Shown piece after piece: positions 32,413 through 41,106 of a DNA stretch of 56,634 bases. This DNA comes from Bacteroidaceae bacterium (GTDB lineage Bacteria > Bacteroidota > Bacteroidia > Bacteroidales > Bacteroidaceae). The position numbers and the translations under genes were made by a program. The stretch's first letter is position 1. Every line of letters begins with the position of its first letter. Location of the stretch: contig JAFRQD010000024.1 of NCBI GenBank assembly GCA_017428785.1, forward strand, positions 1-56,634, written 5' to 3'. The notes beneath the pieces are model-generated. The model ran no database searches, was not told where the DNA came from, and was given only the letters and a program-made list of their open reading frames with translations.

Positions 32413-35400
32413 ATGGAGGACTTCGTACACTTACACGTCCACTCACAGTATTCTCTGCTTGATGGGCAGGCGTCCATCAAAGGCATGGTGGACAAGGCCG
32501 TCGGCGACGGCATGCGCGGCATGGCACTCACCGATCATGGTAACATGTTTGGCGTCAAAGAACTGTACGATTACTGCAAAAAGGTCAACAAGGACAGGGC
32601 AAAGAAAGGCGAGGAGCCCTTCAAGCCCATCTTCGGCTGCGAGATGTATGTGGCCAGAAACGGCGACAAGAGCGTGCACGAAGGCGGCAAGGAATATCAG
32701 TCCGGCTGGCACCTCATCGTGCTGGCCAAGAACCTGAAGGGCTATCACAACCTCATCAAGCTCGTCTCTCGCTCGTGGGTGGACGGCTTCTACATGCGCC
32801 CCCGCACCGACCACAAGGACCTGGAGCTCTTCCACGAAGGCCTCATCATCTGCTCGGCCTGCATAGGCGGAGAGATTCCGAAGAAGATACAAAACGGCGA
32901 CATAGAGGGGGCGGAGAAAGCCATACAGTGGTTCAAGAACATCTGGGGCGACGACTACTACATCGAGCTGCAGCGACATGAAGTGACCAACCCTACGCAG
33001 ATGGCCAACCGCGAGTTCTTCGAGATACAGCAACGCGTCAATCCCATACTCATCGAGCTGGCGAAGAAACACGGCGTGAAGCTCATCTGCACCAACGACT
33101 CGCACTTCCTCAACGAGGACGACGCCGAGGCGCACGACCTGCTGCTCTGTCTCTCGACCGGCAGAGACCTCGACGACCCCAACCGCATGCGCTACAGCAA
33201 GCAGGAATGGTTCAAGACGAAAGCTGAGATGAACGCCGTCTTCGCAGACCTCCCCGAGGCATTGGCCAATACGTGCGATATATTAAATAAGGTAGAGGTG
33301 TACGACCTCGAGTCGAACCCCATCATGCCCTTCTATCCCATCCCCGAAGAATTCGGCACCGAAGAAGGCTGGAGGCAGAAATACTCCGAGGAAGACCTCT
33401 TCAAGGAGTTCACGAGCGACGAGAACGGCGAGAACCCTCTTCCCGAAGAGGAAGGCAGGAAGAAGATAGAGAAACTGGGCGGCATCGACAAACTCTACCG
33501 CATAAAGTTCGAGGCGGACTATTTGGCAAAACTCGCCTACGAAGGTGCCGAACGCCTCTACCCCACTCCGCTCTCCAAGGAACTGAACGACAGGATTCGC
33601 TATGAACTGCACATCATGAAGACGATGGGCTTCCCGGGTTACTTCCTCATCGTGCAGGACTTCATCAACGCAGCACGCAACGAACTGGGCGTCTGGGTAG
33701 GCCCTGGCCGAGGCTCGGCAGCCGGCTCGGTGGTCGCCTACTGCCTCGGCATCACACGCCTCGACCCCCTCAAGTACGACCTCCTGTTCGAGCGCTTCCT
33801 CAACCCCGACCGCATCTCCCTGCCCGATATCGACACCGACTTCGACGACGACGGCAGAGGCAAAGTGCTGCAATGGGTGATGGACAAGTACGGCGAAGAA
33901 AACTGCGCACACATCATCACCTATGGCGCCATGGCGGCCAAAAGCAGCATCAAGGACGTGGGACGCGTGGAGAAGGTTCCCCTCTCTATCGTCAATGCCT
34001 GGTGCAAGGCCATGCCCGACCGTCTGCCCGATGGCAAGAAGCAGACGCTGGAGAACTACATAGAGGCCACGCCCGAACTGAAAGAAGCGAAGTTCTCGAG
34101 AGACAAGAAGGAAGCAGACACCATCAAATACGCCCTGAAGCTCGAGGGCACGGTCCGCAATACAGGCATCCACGCCTGCGGCTTCATCATCTGCCGCGAC
34201 CCCATCAGCGACCATGTGCCCGTCTCGACAGCCGACGACCCCGACTTCCCCGACCGCAAGACTGCCGTCACACAATACGACGGCCACGTCATCGAGAGCA
34301 CCGGCCTCATCAAGATGGACTTCCTCGGCCTCAAGACGCTTTCGCAACTCAAGGAAGCCTGCCGCATCGTCAAGGAAGCCCACGGCATAGACATCGACCT
34401 GGACAACATCCCCATCGACGACGAGCTGACCTACAAGCTCTATCAGGAAGGCAGAACCGTCGGCACCTTCCAGTTCGAGTCTCCCGGCATGAGGAAGTAC
34501 CTGAAGGAACTGCACCCGACAGTCTTCGAAGACCTCATCGCCATGAATGCCCTATACCGACCGGGACCGATGGAATACATCCCACAGTTCATCAGACGCA
34601 AGAACGGACAGGAAGACATCACATACGACCTGCCGGCTTGCGAGGAATACCTGCGCGACACCTACGGCATCACCGTCTATCAGGAGCAGGTCATGCTGCT
34701 GTCGCGAAAGCTCGCCGGCTTCACCCGAGGCGAGAGCGACAACCTCCGCAAAGCGATGGGCAAGAAGAAAAAGGACATCGTGGACGAGATGAAACCCAAA
34801 TTCATCAATGGCGGCACAAAGAACGGGCACGACCCGAAGGTTCTTGAGAAAATCTGGGCAGACTGGGAGAAGTTCGCCTCCTATGCATTCAACAAGTCGC
34901 ATGCCGCTTGCTACTCCTGGGTATCATACCAGACGGCCTACATGAAGGCGCACTATCCGGCAGAGTTCATGGCGGCGCTCCTCACCCGAGGCAAGGACGA
35001 TGTGAAGGAGGTGACGAAGCTCCTGGAGGAATGCCACGCCATGAAGATCGAGGTGCTTGGCCCCGATGTCAACGAGTCGTACCGCGACTTCGGCGTCAAC
35101 GACCGGCAGCAGATACGCTACGGACTGACGGCCATCAAGGGCCTTGGCGAAGCTGCCGTACAGGCCATCGTGGAGGAAAGGGAGAAGAACGGGCCGTTCA
35201 AGGACATCTTTAACTTCGCAGAGCGCGTCAGCATGTCCGCCATCAAGCGCAACGGCTTGGAATGCCTTGCCTTGAGCGGCGCCTTTGACAACATCGCCGG
35301 CAACATACGCCGAGAACAGTTCGTGGCAGCAAACACGAAGGGTGACATCTTCCTCGACTTGCTGATGCGCTACGGGCAACAGTTCCAGCAGACACAGATG

Positions 35401-36129
35401 GAGGCGCAGTTCTCGCTCTTCGGCATGGACGCCATAGAGCTCAACAAGCCCGCTGTGCCCGAGGCTGAGGAGTGGACCACACTGGAACGCCTCAACAAGG
35501 AGCGTTCGCTGGTCGGCATCTATCTATCGGCCCATCCTCTCGACGAATACGCTGTCATCCTGGAGCATGTCTGCAACCTGAAGATGGCCGAGATGGAATA
35601 CCTCTCGGCGTTCGCCGGACAGAACGTCCGCCTGGGCGGCATCGTCACCGCGGTCCGTTCCGGCACGACACAGAAAGGGAAGCCCTACGGCGTGGCGACC
35701 ATCGAGGACTTCAGCGGCACAGGCGAGATTGCCCTCTTCGGCGACAACTGGGTGAAATGGGGAAGTTATCTGAGCATCGACCGCTCTGTGCTCATCACAG
35801 GCAGCATCGACAAGCATCGCTTCAAAGAGGGTGAGTTCGAGCTCAAGATAGGACACATCGACTGGCTTGCCGACGTCAGCGACAAGCTGATAGAGCGCAT
35901 TACGATTACCGTGAACACAGGCTCTTTAGTCAAGGACGACGTGGAGATGCTGACATCCTATGCAGAAGAGAACCCAGGGAATACTGCCCTACAGTTCGTC
36001 TTCGTAGATGCCACCAATCCTCACAACAAACTTCACCTGACTTCCCACAAGCATCCCATCAAGGTGACGCGGCAGCTCCTGAACGATATCGAGGCAAGCG
36101 ACGCCTTATCATATAGCATTAACCTATAA
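32413..36129 (+). CDS. dnaE: DNA polymerase III alpha subunit (1238 aa)
   Basis: Replicative polymerase catalytic subunit. An N-terminal PHP domain (FVHLHVHSQYSLLDGQASIKGMV) comes first, then the polymerase core with GPGRGSAAGSVVAYCLGI (about residue 430) and the metal-binding SLPDIDTDFDDDGRG (about 467-481). AFNKSHAACYSWVSYQTAYMKAHYPAEF and helix-hairpin-helix repeats follow, with a C-terminal OB fold (RLGGIVTAVRSGTTQKGKPYGVATIEDF). The start at 32413 follows the promoter and gives the normal N-terminus. Followed 13 bp later by trxA. Confidence 0.97.
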   Translation: MEDFVHLHVHSQYSLLDGQASIKGMVDKAVGDGMRGMALTDHGNMFGVKELYDYCKKVNKDRAKKGEEPFKPIFGCEMYVARNGDKSVHEGGKEYQSGWHLIVLAKNLKGYHNLIKLVSRSWVDGFYMRPRTDHKDLELFHEGLIICSACIGGEIPKKIQNGDIEGAEKAIQWFKNIWGDDYYIELQRHEVTNPTQMANREFFEIQQRVNPILIELAKKHGVKLICTNDSHFLNEDDAEAHDLLLCLSTGRDLDDPNRMRYSKQEWFKTKAEMNAVFADLPEALANTCDILNKVEVYDLESNPIMPFYPIPEEFGTEEGWRQKYSEEDLFKEFTSDENGENPLPEEEGRKKIEKLGGIDKLYRIKFEADYLAKLAYEGAERLYPTPLSKELNDRIRYELHIMKTMGFPGYFLIVQDFINAARNELGVWVGPGRGSAAGSVVAYCLGITRLDPLKYDLLFERFLNPDRISLPDIDTDFDDDGRGKVLQWVMDKYGEENCAHIITYGAMAAKSSIKDVGRVEKVPLSIVNAWCKAMPDRLPDGKKQTLENYIEATPELKEAKFSRDKKEADTIKYALKLEGTVRNTGIHACGFIICRDPISDHVPVSTADDPDFPDRKTAVTQYDGHVIESTGLIKMDFLGLKTLSQLKEACRIVKEAHGIDIDLDNIPIDDELTYKLYQEGRTVGTFQFESPGMRKYLKELHPTVFEDLIAMNALYRPGPMEYIPQFIRRKNGQEDITYDLPACEEYLRDTYGITVYQEQVMLLSRKLAGFTRGESDNLRKAMGKKKKDIVDEMKPKFINGGTKNGHDPKVLEKIWADWEKFASYAFNKSHAACYSWVSYQTAYMKAHYPAEFMAALLTRGKDDVKEVTKLLEECHAMKIEVLGPDVNESYRDFGVNDRQQIRYGLTAIKGLGEAAVQAIVEEREKNGPFKDIFNFAERVSMSAIKRNGLECLALSGAFDNIAGNIRREQFVAANTKGDIFLDLLMRYGQQFQQTQMEAQFSLFGMDAIELNKPAVPEAEEWTTLERLNKERSLVGIYLSAHPLDEYAVILEHVCNLKMAEMEYLSAFAGQNVRLGGIVTAVRSGTTQKGKPYGVATIEDFSGTGEIALFGDNWVKWGSYLSIDRSVLITGSIDKHRFKEGEFELKIGHIDWLADVSDKLIERITITVNTGSLVKDDVEMLTSYAEENPGNTALQFVFVDATNPHNKLHLTSHKHPIKVTRQLLNDIEASDALSYSINL

Positions 36130-36142
36130 ATATATAAGTATT

Positions 36143-36460
36143 ATGGCACAAGTAATCAACACTGGAAATTTTGAGGCTTTGGTAGGAACCGGTAAGCCTG
36201 TTGTTATTGACTTTTGGGCAACATGGTGCGGCCCCTGCAAGCGCCTGGCTCCCGTTATTGAGGAACTCGCTAAGGACTACGACGGCCTGGCTATCGTTGG
36301 CAAGTGTGATGTGGAGGAGGACGAGGACCTGCCCATGCGCTTTGGTGTGCGCAACATCCCCACGGTGGTCTTCCTGAAGGATGGCAAGGAAGTGGACCGC
36401 AGCGTCGGCCTCGTGCCGAAGCCTGCTCTCGAGGAGAAAATCAAGGCGATGCTGGGCTAG
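36143..36460 (+). CDS. trxA: Thioredoxin (105 aa)
   Basis: Small disulfide reductase with the active site WATWCGPCKRLAP (about residues 28-40) and the cis-proline segment VRNIPTVVFLKDGKEV. Standard length, cytoplasmic (no signal peptide). Immediately downstream of dnaE and upstream of a small acidic protein. Confidence 0.96.
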   Translation: MAQVINTGNFEALVGTGKPVVIDFWATWCGPCKRLAPVIEELAKDYDGLAIVGKCDVEEDEDLPMRFGVRNIPTVVFLKDGKEVDRSVGLVPKPALEEKIKAMLG

Positions 36461-36508
36461 GAAAACCTAGGAATGCCTAGGAATGCCTATAACAAATAAT
36501 CAGAAGCT
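36461..36508. repeat. Short CCTAGG-type repeat
   Basis: GGAAAACCTAGGAATGCC followed by TAGGAATGCC, the same motif family as the longer run at 50380-50450. Lies between trxA and the small acidic-protein gene. Confidence 0.7.
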
Positions 36509-36829
36509 ATGAGTACCTTTGAAGAAGACCTCATCCTCGATGCTGAGGACGACCGCAAGACGGTAGAGTACATCAAGAACTATCTGCCGCAGGAGCTCAA
36601 GGACCGTTTCACGGAGGACGAGCTTTACTACTTCATCGATGTCATCGGAGAGTATTATGTCGACCTCCTCGACAAGCACAATGACGACGAGGAGATAGAC
36701 ATCGACGTGGAGGAAGTGGCGAAGTATGTCGCCAAGCAAGCCAAGAAGGACAAGATGGGCGAGTTCGACCCCGAAGACCTGCGTTGGGTTGTGGACGGTG
36801 AGCTGGAGTACGGAGAGACGCAAAATTAA
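36509..36829 (+). CDS. Small acidic conserved-type protein (106 aa)
   Basis: Highly acidic (MSTFEEDLILDAEDD..., many D/E), mostly predicted helix, no signal peptide or membrane segment. The YYFIDVIGEYYVDLLDKHND and VEEVAKYVAKQAKKDKMGEFDPEDLRWVVDGE segments suggest a folded helical domain. I do not recognise the family with certainty. Position after trxA suggests co-expression with it. Confidence 0.7.
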   Translation: MSTFEEDLILDAEDDRKTVEYIKNYLPQELKDRFTEDELYYFIDVIGEYYVDLLDKHNDDEEIDIDVEEVAKYVAKQAKKDKMGEFDPEDLRWVVDGELEYGETQN

Positions 36830-36940
36830 TTAAGAATTAAGAATTAAGAAAGAAGAATTATGGAAGAACACTTCGTGCGACATTCTGTCAATGCAATTCT
36901 TAATTCTTCTCTCTTAATTCTTAATTAAAAACAATCAGCA
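36830..36940. repeat. AATTAAGAATT inverted-repeat spacer before cysS
   Basis: AATTAAGAATTAAGAATT near 36826-36850 is mirrored by AATTCTTAATTCTT...AATTCTTAATTAA near 36896-36928. The spacer can form a long AT stem, perhaps a weak terminator or processing site. No gene. Confidence 0.75.
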
Positions 36941-38440
36941 ATGGAACAACCACTCCTTATTTATAATACCCTGAGCAGGCAGAAGGAACTCTTCAAGCCG
37001 CTCAATCCGGGTCGCGTCGGGATGTATGTCTGCGGCCCTACAGTCTATGGCGATGCGCACCTCGGACATGCTCGTCCTGCCATCACCTTCGACCTCCTGT
37101 TCCGCTACCTGCAGCACATCGGCTACAAGGTGCGCTATGTGCGGAACATCACGGACGTCGGCCACCTGGAGCACGATGCCGACGAGGGCGAGGACAAGAT
37201 AGCCAAGAAGGCACGCCTGGAACAGCTCGAGCCGATGGAGGTGGCGCAGTACTACACCAACCGCTTCCACGAGGCGATGGATGCGCTGGGCTGTCTGCCC
37301 CCAAGCATCGAGCCGCACGCCACAGGCCACATCATCGAGCAGCAGGCGCTCGTCAAGCAGATCCTCGACAACGGCTATGCCTACGAGAGCAACGGCAGCA
37401 TCTACTTCGACATAGAGAAGTACAACAAGGACCACCGCTGGGGCATCCTCTCGGGCCGTGACCTGGAGAACATCAAGGACGCGAGCCGTGAACTGGCCGG
37501 CGTGGGCGAGAAGAAGAACCAAGCGGACTTTGCCCTTTGGAAGGCCGCACAGCCCGAGCACATCATGCGGTGGCCTTCGCCCTGGAGCGACGGCTTCCCG
37601 GGCTGGCACTGCGAGTGCACGGCGATGGGCCGCAAGTATCTGGGCGACCACTTCGACATCCACGGAGGCGGCATGGACCTCATCTTCCCTCACCACGAGT
37701 GCGAGATAGCGCAGGCCGTAGCCAGTCAGGGCGACCAGATGGTGCACTACTGGATGCACAACAACATGATCACCATCGACGGCAAGAAGATGGGCAAGTC
37801 CTACAACAACTTCATCACCTTGCCGCAGTTCTTCACGGGCGACCATCCGCTGCTCTCCCAGGCCTACACGCCGATGACCATCCGCTTCTTCATCCTGCAG
37901 GCACACTACCGCTCGACCGTCGATTTCGGCAACGAGGCGCTGCAGGCTGCCGAGAAAGGCCTTGCCCGCCTCATGGACGGACTGAAGAACCTGCGCCGCC
38001 TGCAAGACGGCCAGAAGGTGAAGGGCCAGCCCCAAATCGAGTCCTCGTATGTTGCGATGTTATCGCAACAGCTCTACGACGCCATGAACGACGACCTGAA
38101 CTCGCCCATCGTCATCAGCCATCTCTTCGACGCCTGCCGCGTCATCAACACGCTCATCGACAAGAAGGCGAGCATCACAGCCGAAGTGGCACAGGCCCTG
38201 CTCAAGCTCATGGAGACCTTCACGACCGACATCCTCGGCCTCCGTCAGGACACGGGCGTGAGCAACAAGGCCCGCGAGGAGGCCTTCGGTGCCGTCGTCA
38301 ACATGCTCTTGGAGCAACGACAGGCAGCCAAGGCCGAGAAGAACTGGGCTCTGAGCGACAAGATTCGCGACGACCTGGCAGCCCTCGGCTTCGAGGTGAA
38401 GGACACGAAAGACGGCTTCAGCTGGACGCTGAACAAGTAA
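36941..38440 (+). CDS. cysS: Cysteinyl-tRNA synthetase (499 aa)
   Basis: Class I synthetase charging tRNA-Cys. Zinc and signature motifs: [30 protein letters not shown] (HIGH-like HLGH at about residue 41), [34 protein letters not shown], and the KMSKS loop [12 protein letters not shown] (about 282). Usual length plus a modest C-terminal helical domain. Followed by a strong terminator. Confidence 0.97.
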   Translation: MEQPLLIYNTLSRQKELFKPLNPGRVGMYVCGPTVYGDAHLGHARPAITFDLLFRYLQHIGYKVRYVRNITDVGHLEHDADEGEDKIAKKARLEQLEPMEVAQYYTNRFHEAMDALGCLPPSIEPHATGHIIEQQALVKQILDNGYAYESNGSIYFDIEKYNKDHRWGILSGRDLENIKDASRELAGVGEKKNQADFALWKAAQPEHIMRWPSPWSDGFPGWHCECTAMGRKYLGDHFDIHGGGMDLIFPHHECEIAQAVASQGDQMVHYWMHNNMITIDGKKMGKSYNNFITLPQFFTGDHPLLSQAYTPMTIRFFILQAHYRSTVDFGNEALQAAEKGLARLMDGLKNLRRLQDGQKVKGQPQIESSYVAMLSQQLYDAMNDDLNSPIVISHLFDACRVINTLIDKKASITAEVAQALLKLMETFTTDILGLRQDTGVSNKAREEAFGAVVNMLLEQRQAAKAEKNWALSDKIRDDLAALGFEVKDTKDGFSWTLNK

Positions 38441-38452
38441 AGGCCAACAATA

Positions 38453-38483
38453 AGCCCCCTTCCTTCAACGGGAGGGGGCTTTT
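38453..38483 (+). terminator. Terminator after cysS
   Basis: Perfect 8-bp stem AGCCCCCT (38453-38460) / AGGGGGCT (38473-38480) followed by TTT. It lies just past the cysS stop and between it and the convergent nitroreductase remnant. Confidence 0.75.
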
Positions 38484-38487
38484 CATA

Positions 38488-38930
38488 TCAGAAGAACTTT
38501 ACCGTTTCCTCCAAGTCCTTATGCCTCGGCGTTCGGGGTTCCGCAGCCCTGTAGCCCAAAGCAATGACCGCCATGATTGTTTCGTTTTCGGGGATGGAGA
38601 AGAGTGCCCGCAGCTTGTCGGCATCGCGCATACCCATGATGAGCGTGTCGAAGCCCATTGCCCTTGCCTTCAGGACAAGGTAGGCGTCGCTCAGTCCGTT
38701 GTCGTGAGCACCCCAACCGTCGCCCACCTCGTTCGTCTGCTGCCCTCCGAAGAAACCCGACTTCCCCCGCTCGAAGGTAGAGACCAACAGCACAGGGGCG
38801 TTGGCTATCCTGTCCTTGTTGCCTCCCACCATGTCCTGCACGGCAGCCAGCTTCTCGGGGCTGATGGCTACATAATACTTCGTAGGTTGCTGGTTGGCCC
38901 CATCGCCTCGAACCGAGGGCTGTGATTGGA
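38488..38930 (-). pseudogene. 5'-truncated nitroreductase-family gene
   Basis: The C-terminal two thirds of an FMN-dependent nitroreductase is present: GANQQPTKYYVAISPEKLAAVQDMV, a middle segment, and the C-terminal DNGLSDAYLVLKARAMGFDTLIMGMRD, NETIMAVIALGYRAAEP. The first 50-60 residues expected in the family, including the FMN-binding RRSxR segment, are missing. The homologous part begins about 38905-38930, exactly where a nested palindrome (38912-39117) starts. An open frame continues to 39180 through the palindrome but encodes repeat-derived sequence. Most likely a pseudogene; a short protein from a re-acquired start cannot be excluded. Confidence 0.65.
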
Positions 38931-39117
38931 GCCTGGAAGGCTCTACTTTGAGTAACCGAGGGCAACGCCCTCGGACAGAAGGAGCTCCTCGCCGGTCCTG
39001 CCTGGAAGGCAGTACCCATAGCCAAACATAGTACTGCCTTCCAGGCAGCAAGGTGCAGCCGATTCGCTGATACCGAGGGCGTTGCCCTCGGTTACTCAAA
39101 GTAAAGCCTTCCAGGCT
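38912..39117. repeat. Nested palindromic element disrupting the nitroreductase
   Basis: Three nested inverted pairs: AGCCTGGAAGGCT (38930-38942) with AGCCTTCCAGGCT (39105-39117); a perfect 31-bp pair starting TACTTTGAGTAACCGAGGGC (38944-38974) and ending GGTTACTCAAAGTA (39073-39103); and GCCTGGAAGGCAGTAC (39000-39015) with GTACTGCCTTCCAGGC (39031-39046). The whole would extrude a long cruciform. No transposase is associated. Confidence 0.9.
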
Positions 39118-39338
39118 TTCAGCCACTTGCCTCCGTCGAACAGAGCACTGCTTTCTCCTCTCTCGGGGACAGAGCCACATTTAGTGGCTCCTCTAAAGCC
39201 CACTCGTTCGCCCCTTAGAGGGGCGCAATGTTCACCTGGCTTCGAATGCACCCCACCTCGGCCTTCGACCACTCCTCCCCTTAAAGGGGCGGAGAGCAGG
39301 CCTTCCCAACTGGCATGAAAACCCTTGATTTCGAGGTC
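39118..39338. other. Gene-free repeat debris
   Basis: Several short palindromes (CGCCCCTTAGAGGGGCG, CTCCCCTTAAAGGGGCG) and TTAGTGGCTCC-type words, but no gene. Probably the degraded 5' end of the nitroreductase plus repeat insertions. Confidence 0.5.
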
Positions 39339-39426
39339 AAAAACGCCGCACGCGGCGATGCCCAACGCCGCACGCGGGGATTGCCATCGCCGCACGCGGA
39401 ATTTGCCATCGCCGCACGCGGCGTTT
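39339..39426 (-). repeat. Four-core palindromic array F
   Basis: Four 22-bp-phased cores, reverse orientation relative to A. The order of CCCC- and TTCC-preceded cores is permuted compared with the others. Lies at the 3' end of the DUF4294 gene. Confidence 0.9.
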
Positions 39427-39446
39427 CCGATGCCCTCACAAGGGGG

Positions 39447-40079
39447 TTAAATCTGCCCCGTTTCTACCTGACGCACAACGCGTTCGATGAGTTTGTCCTC
39501 CTCCTCCGGATGGTACTCCTTCTTCAGGCTGGCTCGGAATGTCCAGGCAAAGACCTGATAGAATGCGGCTCGAGCCGGACCGAGGAAGGCCTGCACGATT
39601 TCATAGGAAGACTGGTTGCATTCCCTGTCCACCAACTTGATGAGCAGCTTGCCCTGCGAGTAGGTGAGCTTCTTCATCTGAGGCGTGTACTGCGCCTTGA
39701 TGTCCCTTTCCACCGCGCTGATGTGGGCCTGTTTCTCCTTCTTGGTAGGCAGCATCTCGAGCGTCTCGTAGGTCTCGGCAATCAGGCCGTTCACCTCCTG
39801 TGCGATGGGCAGCACTTTCTTCACATTATAAACGAGGCGATTGTAGGCACGGCGCTGCTTCTCGCTCTTGAACTTGAGCGGCGGATAGACCCACAGCTCG
39901 GGCAAGAGGTAGCACCACATTGTGTCGCCATCCTCTATCAGAGGCTTCACATAGCGGAACCGCTGCAGCTTGAGCTTGTAGTTGACCGGCTCCTGCGGCA
40001 ACAGCTCGTCCTCCTCCTGAGCGTACACAAAGGGGCTCAGAAGCATCAACAAGCTCAATATAATCGCCTTACGTGCCAT
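39447..40079 (-). CDS. DUF4294 exported protein (210 aa)
   Basis: A signal peptide (MARKAIILSLLMLLSPFVYAQ) is followed by the DUF4294 core: DGDTMWCYLLPELWVYPPLKFKSEKQRRAYNRLVYNVKKVLPIAQEV and LLIKLVDRECNQSSYEIVQAFLGPARAAFYQVFAWTF. Bacteroidetes-specific periplasmic family of unknown function. The start at 40079 lies 8 bp after a -7 element, which rules out the longer upstream start. Confidence 0.88.
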   Translation of the reverse strand: MARKAIILSLLMLLSPFVYAQEEDELLPQEPVNYKLKLQRFRYVKPLIEDGDTMWCYLLPELWVYPPLKFKSEKQRRAYNRLVYNVKKVLPIAQEVNGLIAETYETLEMLPTKKEKQAHISAVERDIKAQYTPQMKKLTYSQGKLLIKLVDRECNQSSYEIVQAFLGPARAAFYQVFAWTFRASLKKEYHPEEEDKLIERVVRQVETGQI

Positions 40080-40087
40080 TTCTGCTG

Positions 40088-40095
40088 CAAAAGTA
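40088..40095 (-). promoter_or_regulatory. -7 element of the DUF4294 gene
   Basis: Minus-strand TACTTTTG ending 8 bp before the ATG at 40079, predicting a leaderless or nearly leaderless transcript. Confidence 0.6.
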
Positions 40096-40139
40096 CGACT
40101 TTTTAGTTCATACTCCATAGTTCATCGTTCATAATTATG

Positions 40140-40290
40140 TTTTTTTAATTCTTTGCCCGTAGCCACGATTTTTATTTTCCAACCCTCCATTTTCTATTTT
40201 TTATCTTTCAATTTTCAATTATTATCTTTCGTTTTTCAATTTTCTATTTTCAATTTTCAATTTTTTTTCTTTCAATTTTCAATTATATTG
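40140..40290. repeat. TTTTCAATTTTC low-complexity spacer
   Basis: About 150 bp of repeated TTTTCAATTTTCAATT and TATTTT words upstream of the radical SAM gene. No gene. Confidence 0.8.
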
Positions 40291-40292
40291 CC

Positions 40293-40300
40293 TACCTTTG
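40293..40300 (+). promoter_or_regulatory. -7 element of the radical SAM gene
   Basis: TACCTTTG ending 8 bp before the ATG at 40309; predicts an almost leaderless mRNA. Confidence 0.6.
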
Positions 40301-40308
40301 CACAAGTT

Positions 40309-41085
40309 ATGAGCACAATTATCTACGATTCCCCCATCTTCGGCCCTATCCACAGCCGCCGGCTGGGCATCTCCCTGGGCATAAACCTGCTGCCGGAAGG
40401 TGGGAAGTTTTGCAGCTTCGACTGCATCTATTGCGAGTGCGGCCTGAACAAAGAGCGACGCACGAAGAACCCGTTGCCAAGCGCCGACGAGGTGGTGGAT
40501 GGCCTGAAGGAGAAGCTTCAGGCACTCGGGCAGGAGGGCATCGTGCCCGACGTACTGACCTTTGCCGGAAACGGCGAGCCGACGCTCCATCCGCATTTCC
40601 CCGAAATCGTCGACAGAGTGCGCGAAGTGAGGGACGCCCTCTGCCCGTCGGCCAAGATGAGCATCCTTTCGAACGCCACGCAGATACGCCGGCCCGAGAT
40701 TCGCGAAGCACTACTCCACTTCGACAACAACATCCTGAAGCTCGACACCGTCAGCCCTATATATATATATAATGTGGACCGTCCGCAAGGGCACTACGAT
40801 GTGGAGGAACAAATCGAGTGCCTCGCGCTCTTCCGCGGGCATTGCATCATACAGACGATGCTCATGAGGGGAGAATACGAAGGGCACAGCGTGGACAATA
40901 CCGGCGAGGAGTACGTAGCCCCCTACCTCGAAGCGCTGGCACGCATCAAGCCCAAAGCCGTGATGCTCTACACGCTCGACAGGGAAACGCCCGTCAGCGG
41001 ACTCCTCAAGGCCGAACCCGCCGCGATGCAAGCCATTGCGGAGCGCATCAGGGCACTCGGCATCGAAGTATCAGTAAGCTGCTAA
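40309..41085 (+). CDS. Radical SAM protein (258 aa)
   Basis: The Cx3Cx2C cluster motif CSFDCIYCECG binds the 4Fe-4S cluster. GPIHSRRLGISLGINLLP at the N-terminus and TFAGNGEPTLHPHFPEIVDRV are characteristic of the subfamily related to MoaA-like and wyosine-type radical SAM proteins. A (TA)7 tract (40758-40771) encodes the IYIYN segment. Substrate unknown. The upstream extension is AT-repeat and not translated. It stands alone, convergent with trkH. Confidence 0.85.
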   Translation: MSTIIYDSPIFGPIHSRRLGISLGINLLPEGGKFCSFDCIYCECGLNKERRTKNPLPSADEVVDGLKEKLQALGQEGIVPDVLTFAGNGEPTLHPHFPEIVDRVREVRDALCPSAKMSILSNATQIRRPEIREALLHFDNNILKLDTVSPIYIYNVDRPQGHYDVEEQIECLALFRGHCIIQTMLMRGEYEGHSVDNTGEEYVAPYLEALARIKPKAVMLYTLDRETPVSGLLKAEPAAMQAIAERIRALGIEVSVSC

Positions 41086-41106
41086 GGCATTCCTCCGCAT
41101 AACGCG

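Noticed and set aside
38931-39180. Genuine N-terminal domain on the nitroreductase
   Set aside because: The residues are encoded by the nested palindrome and its flank and have no nitroreductase motif.
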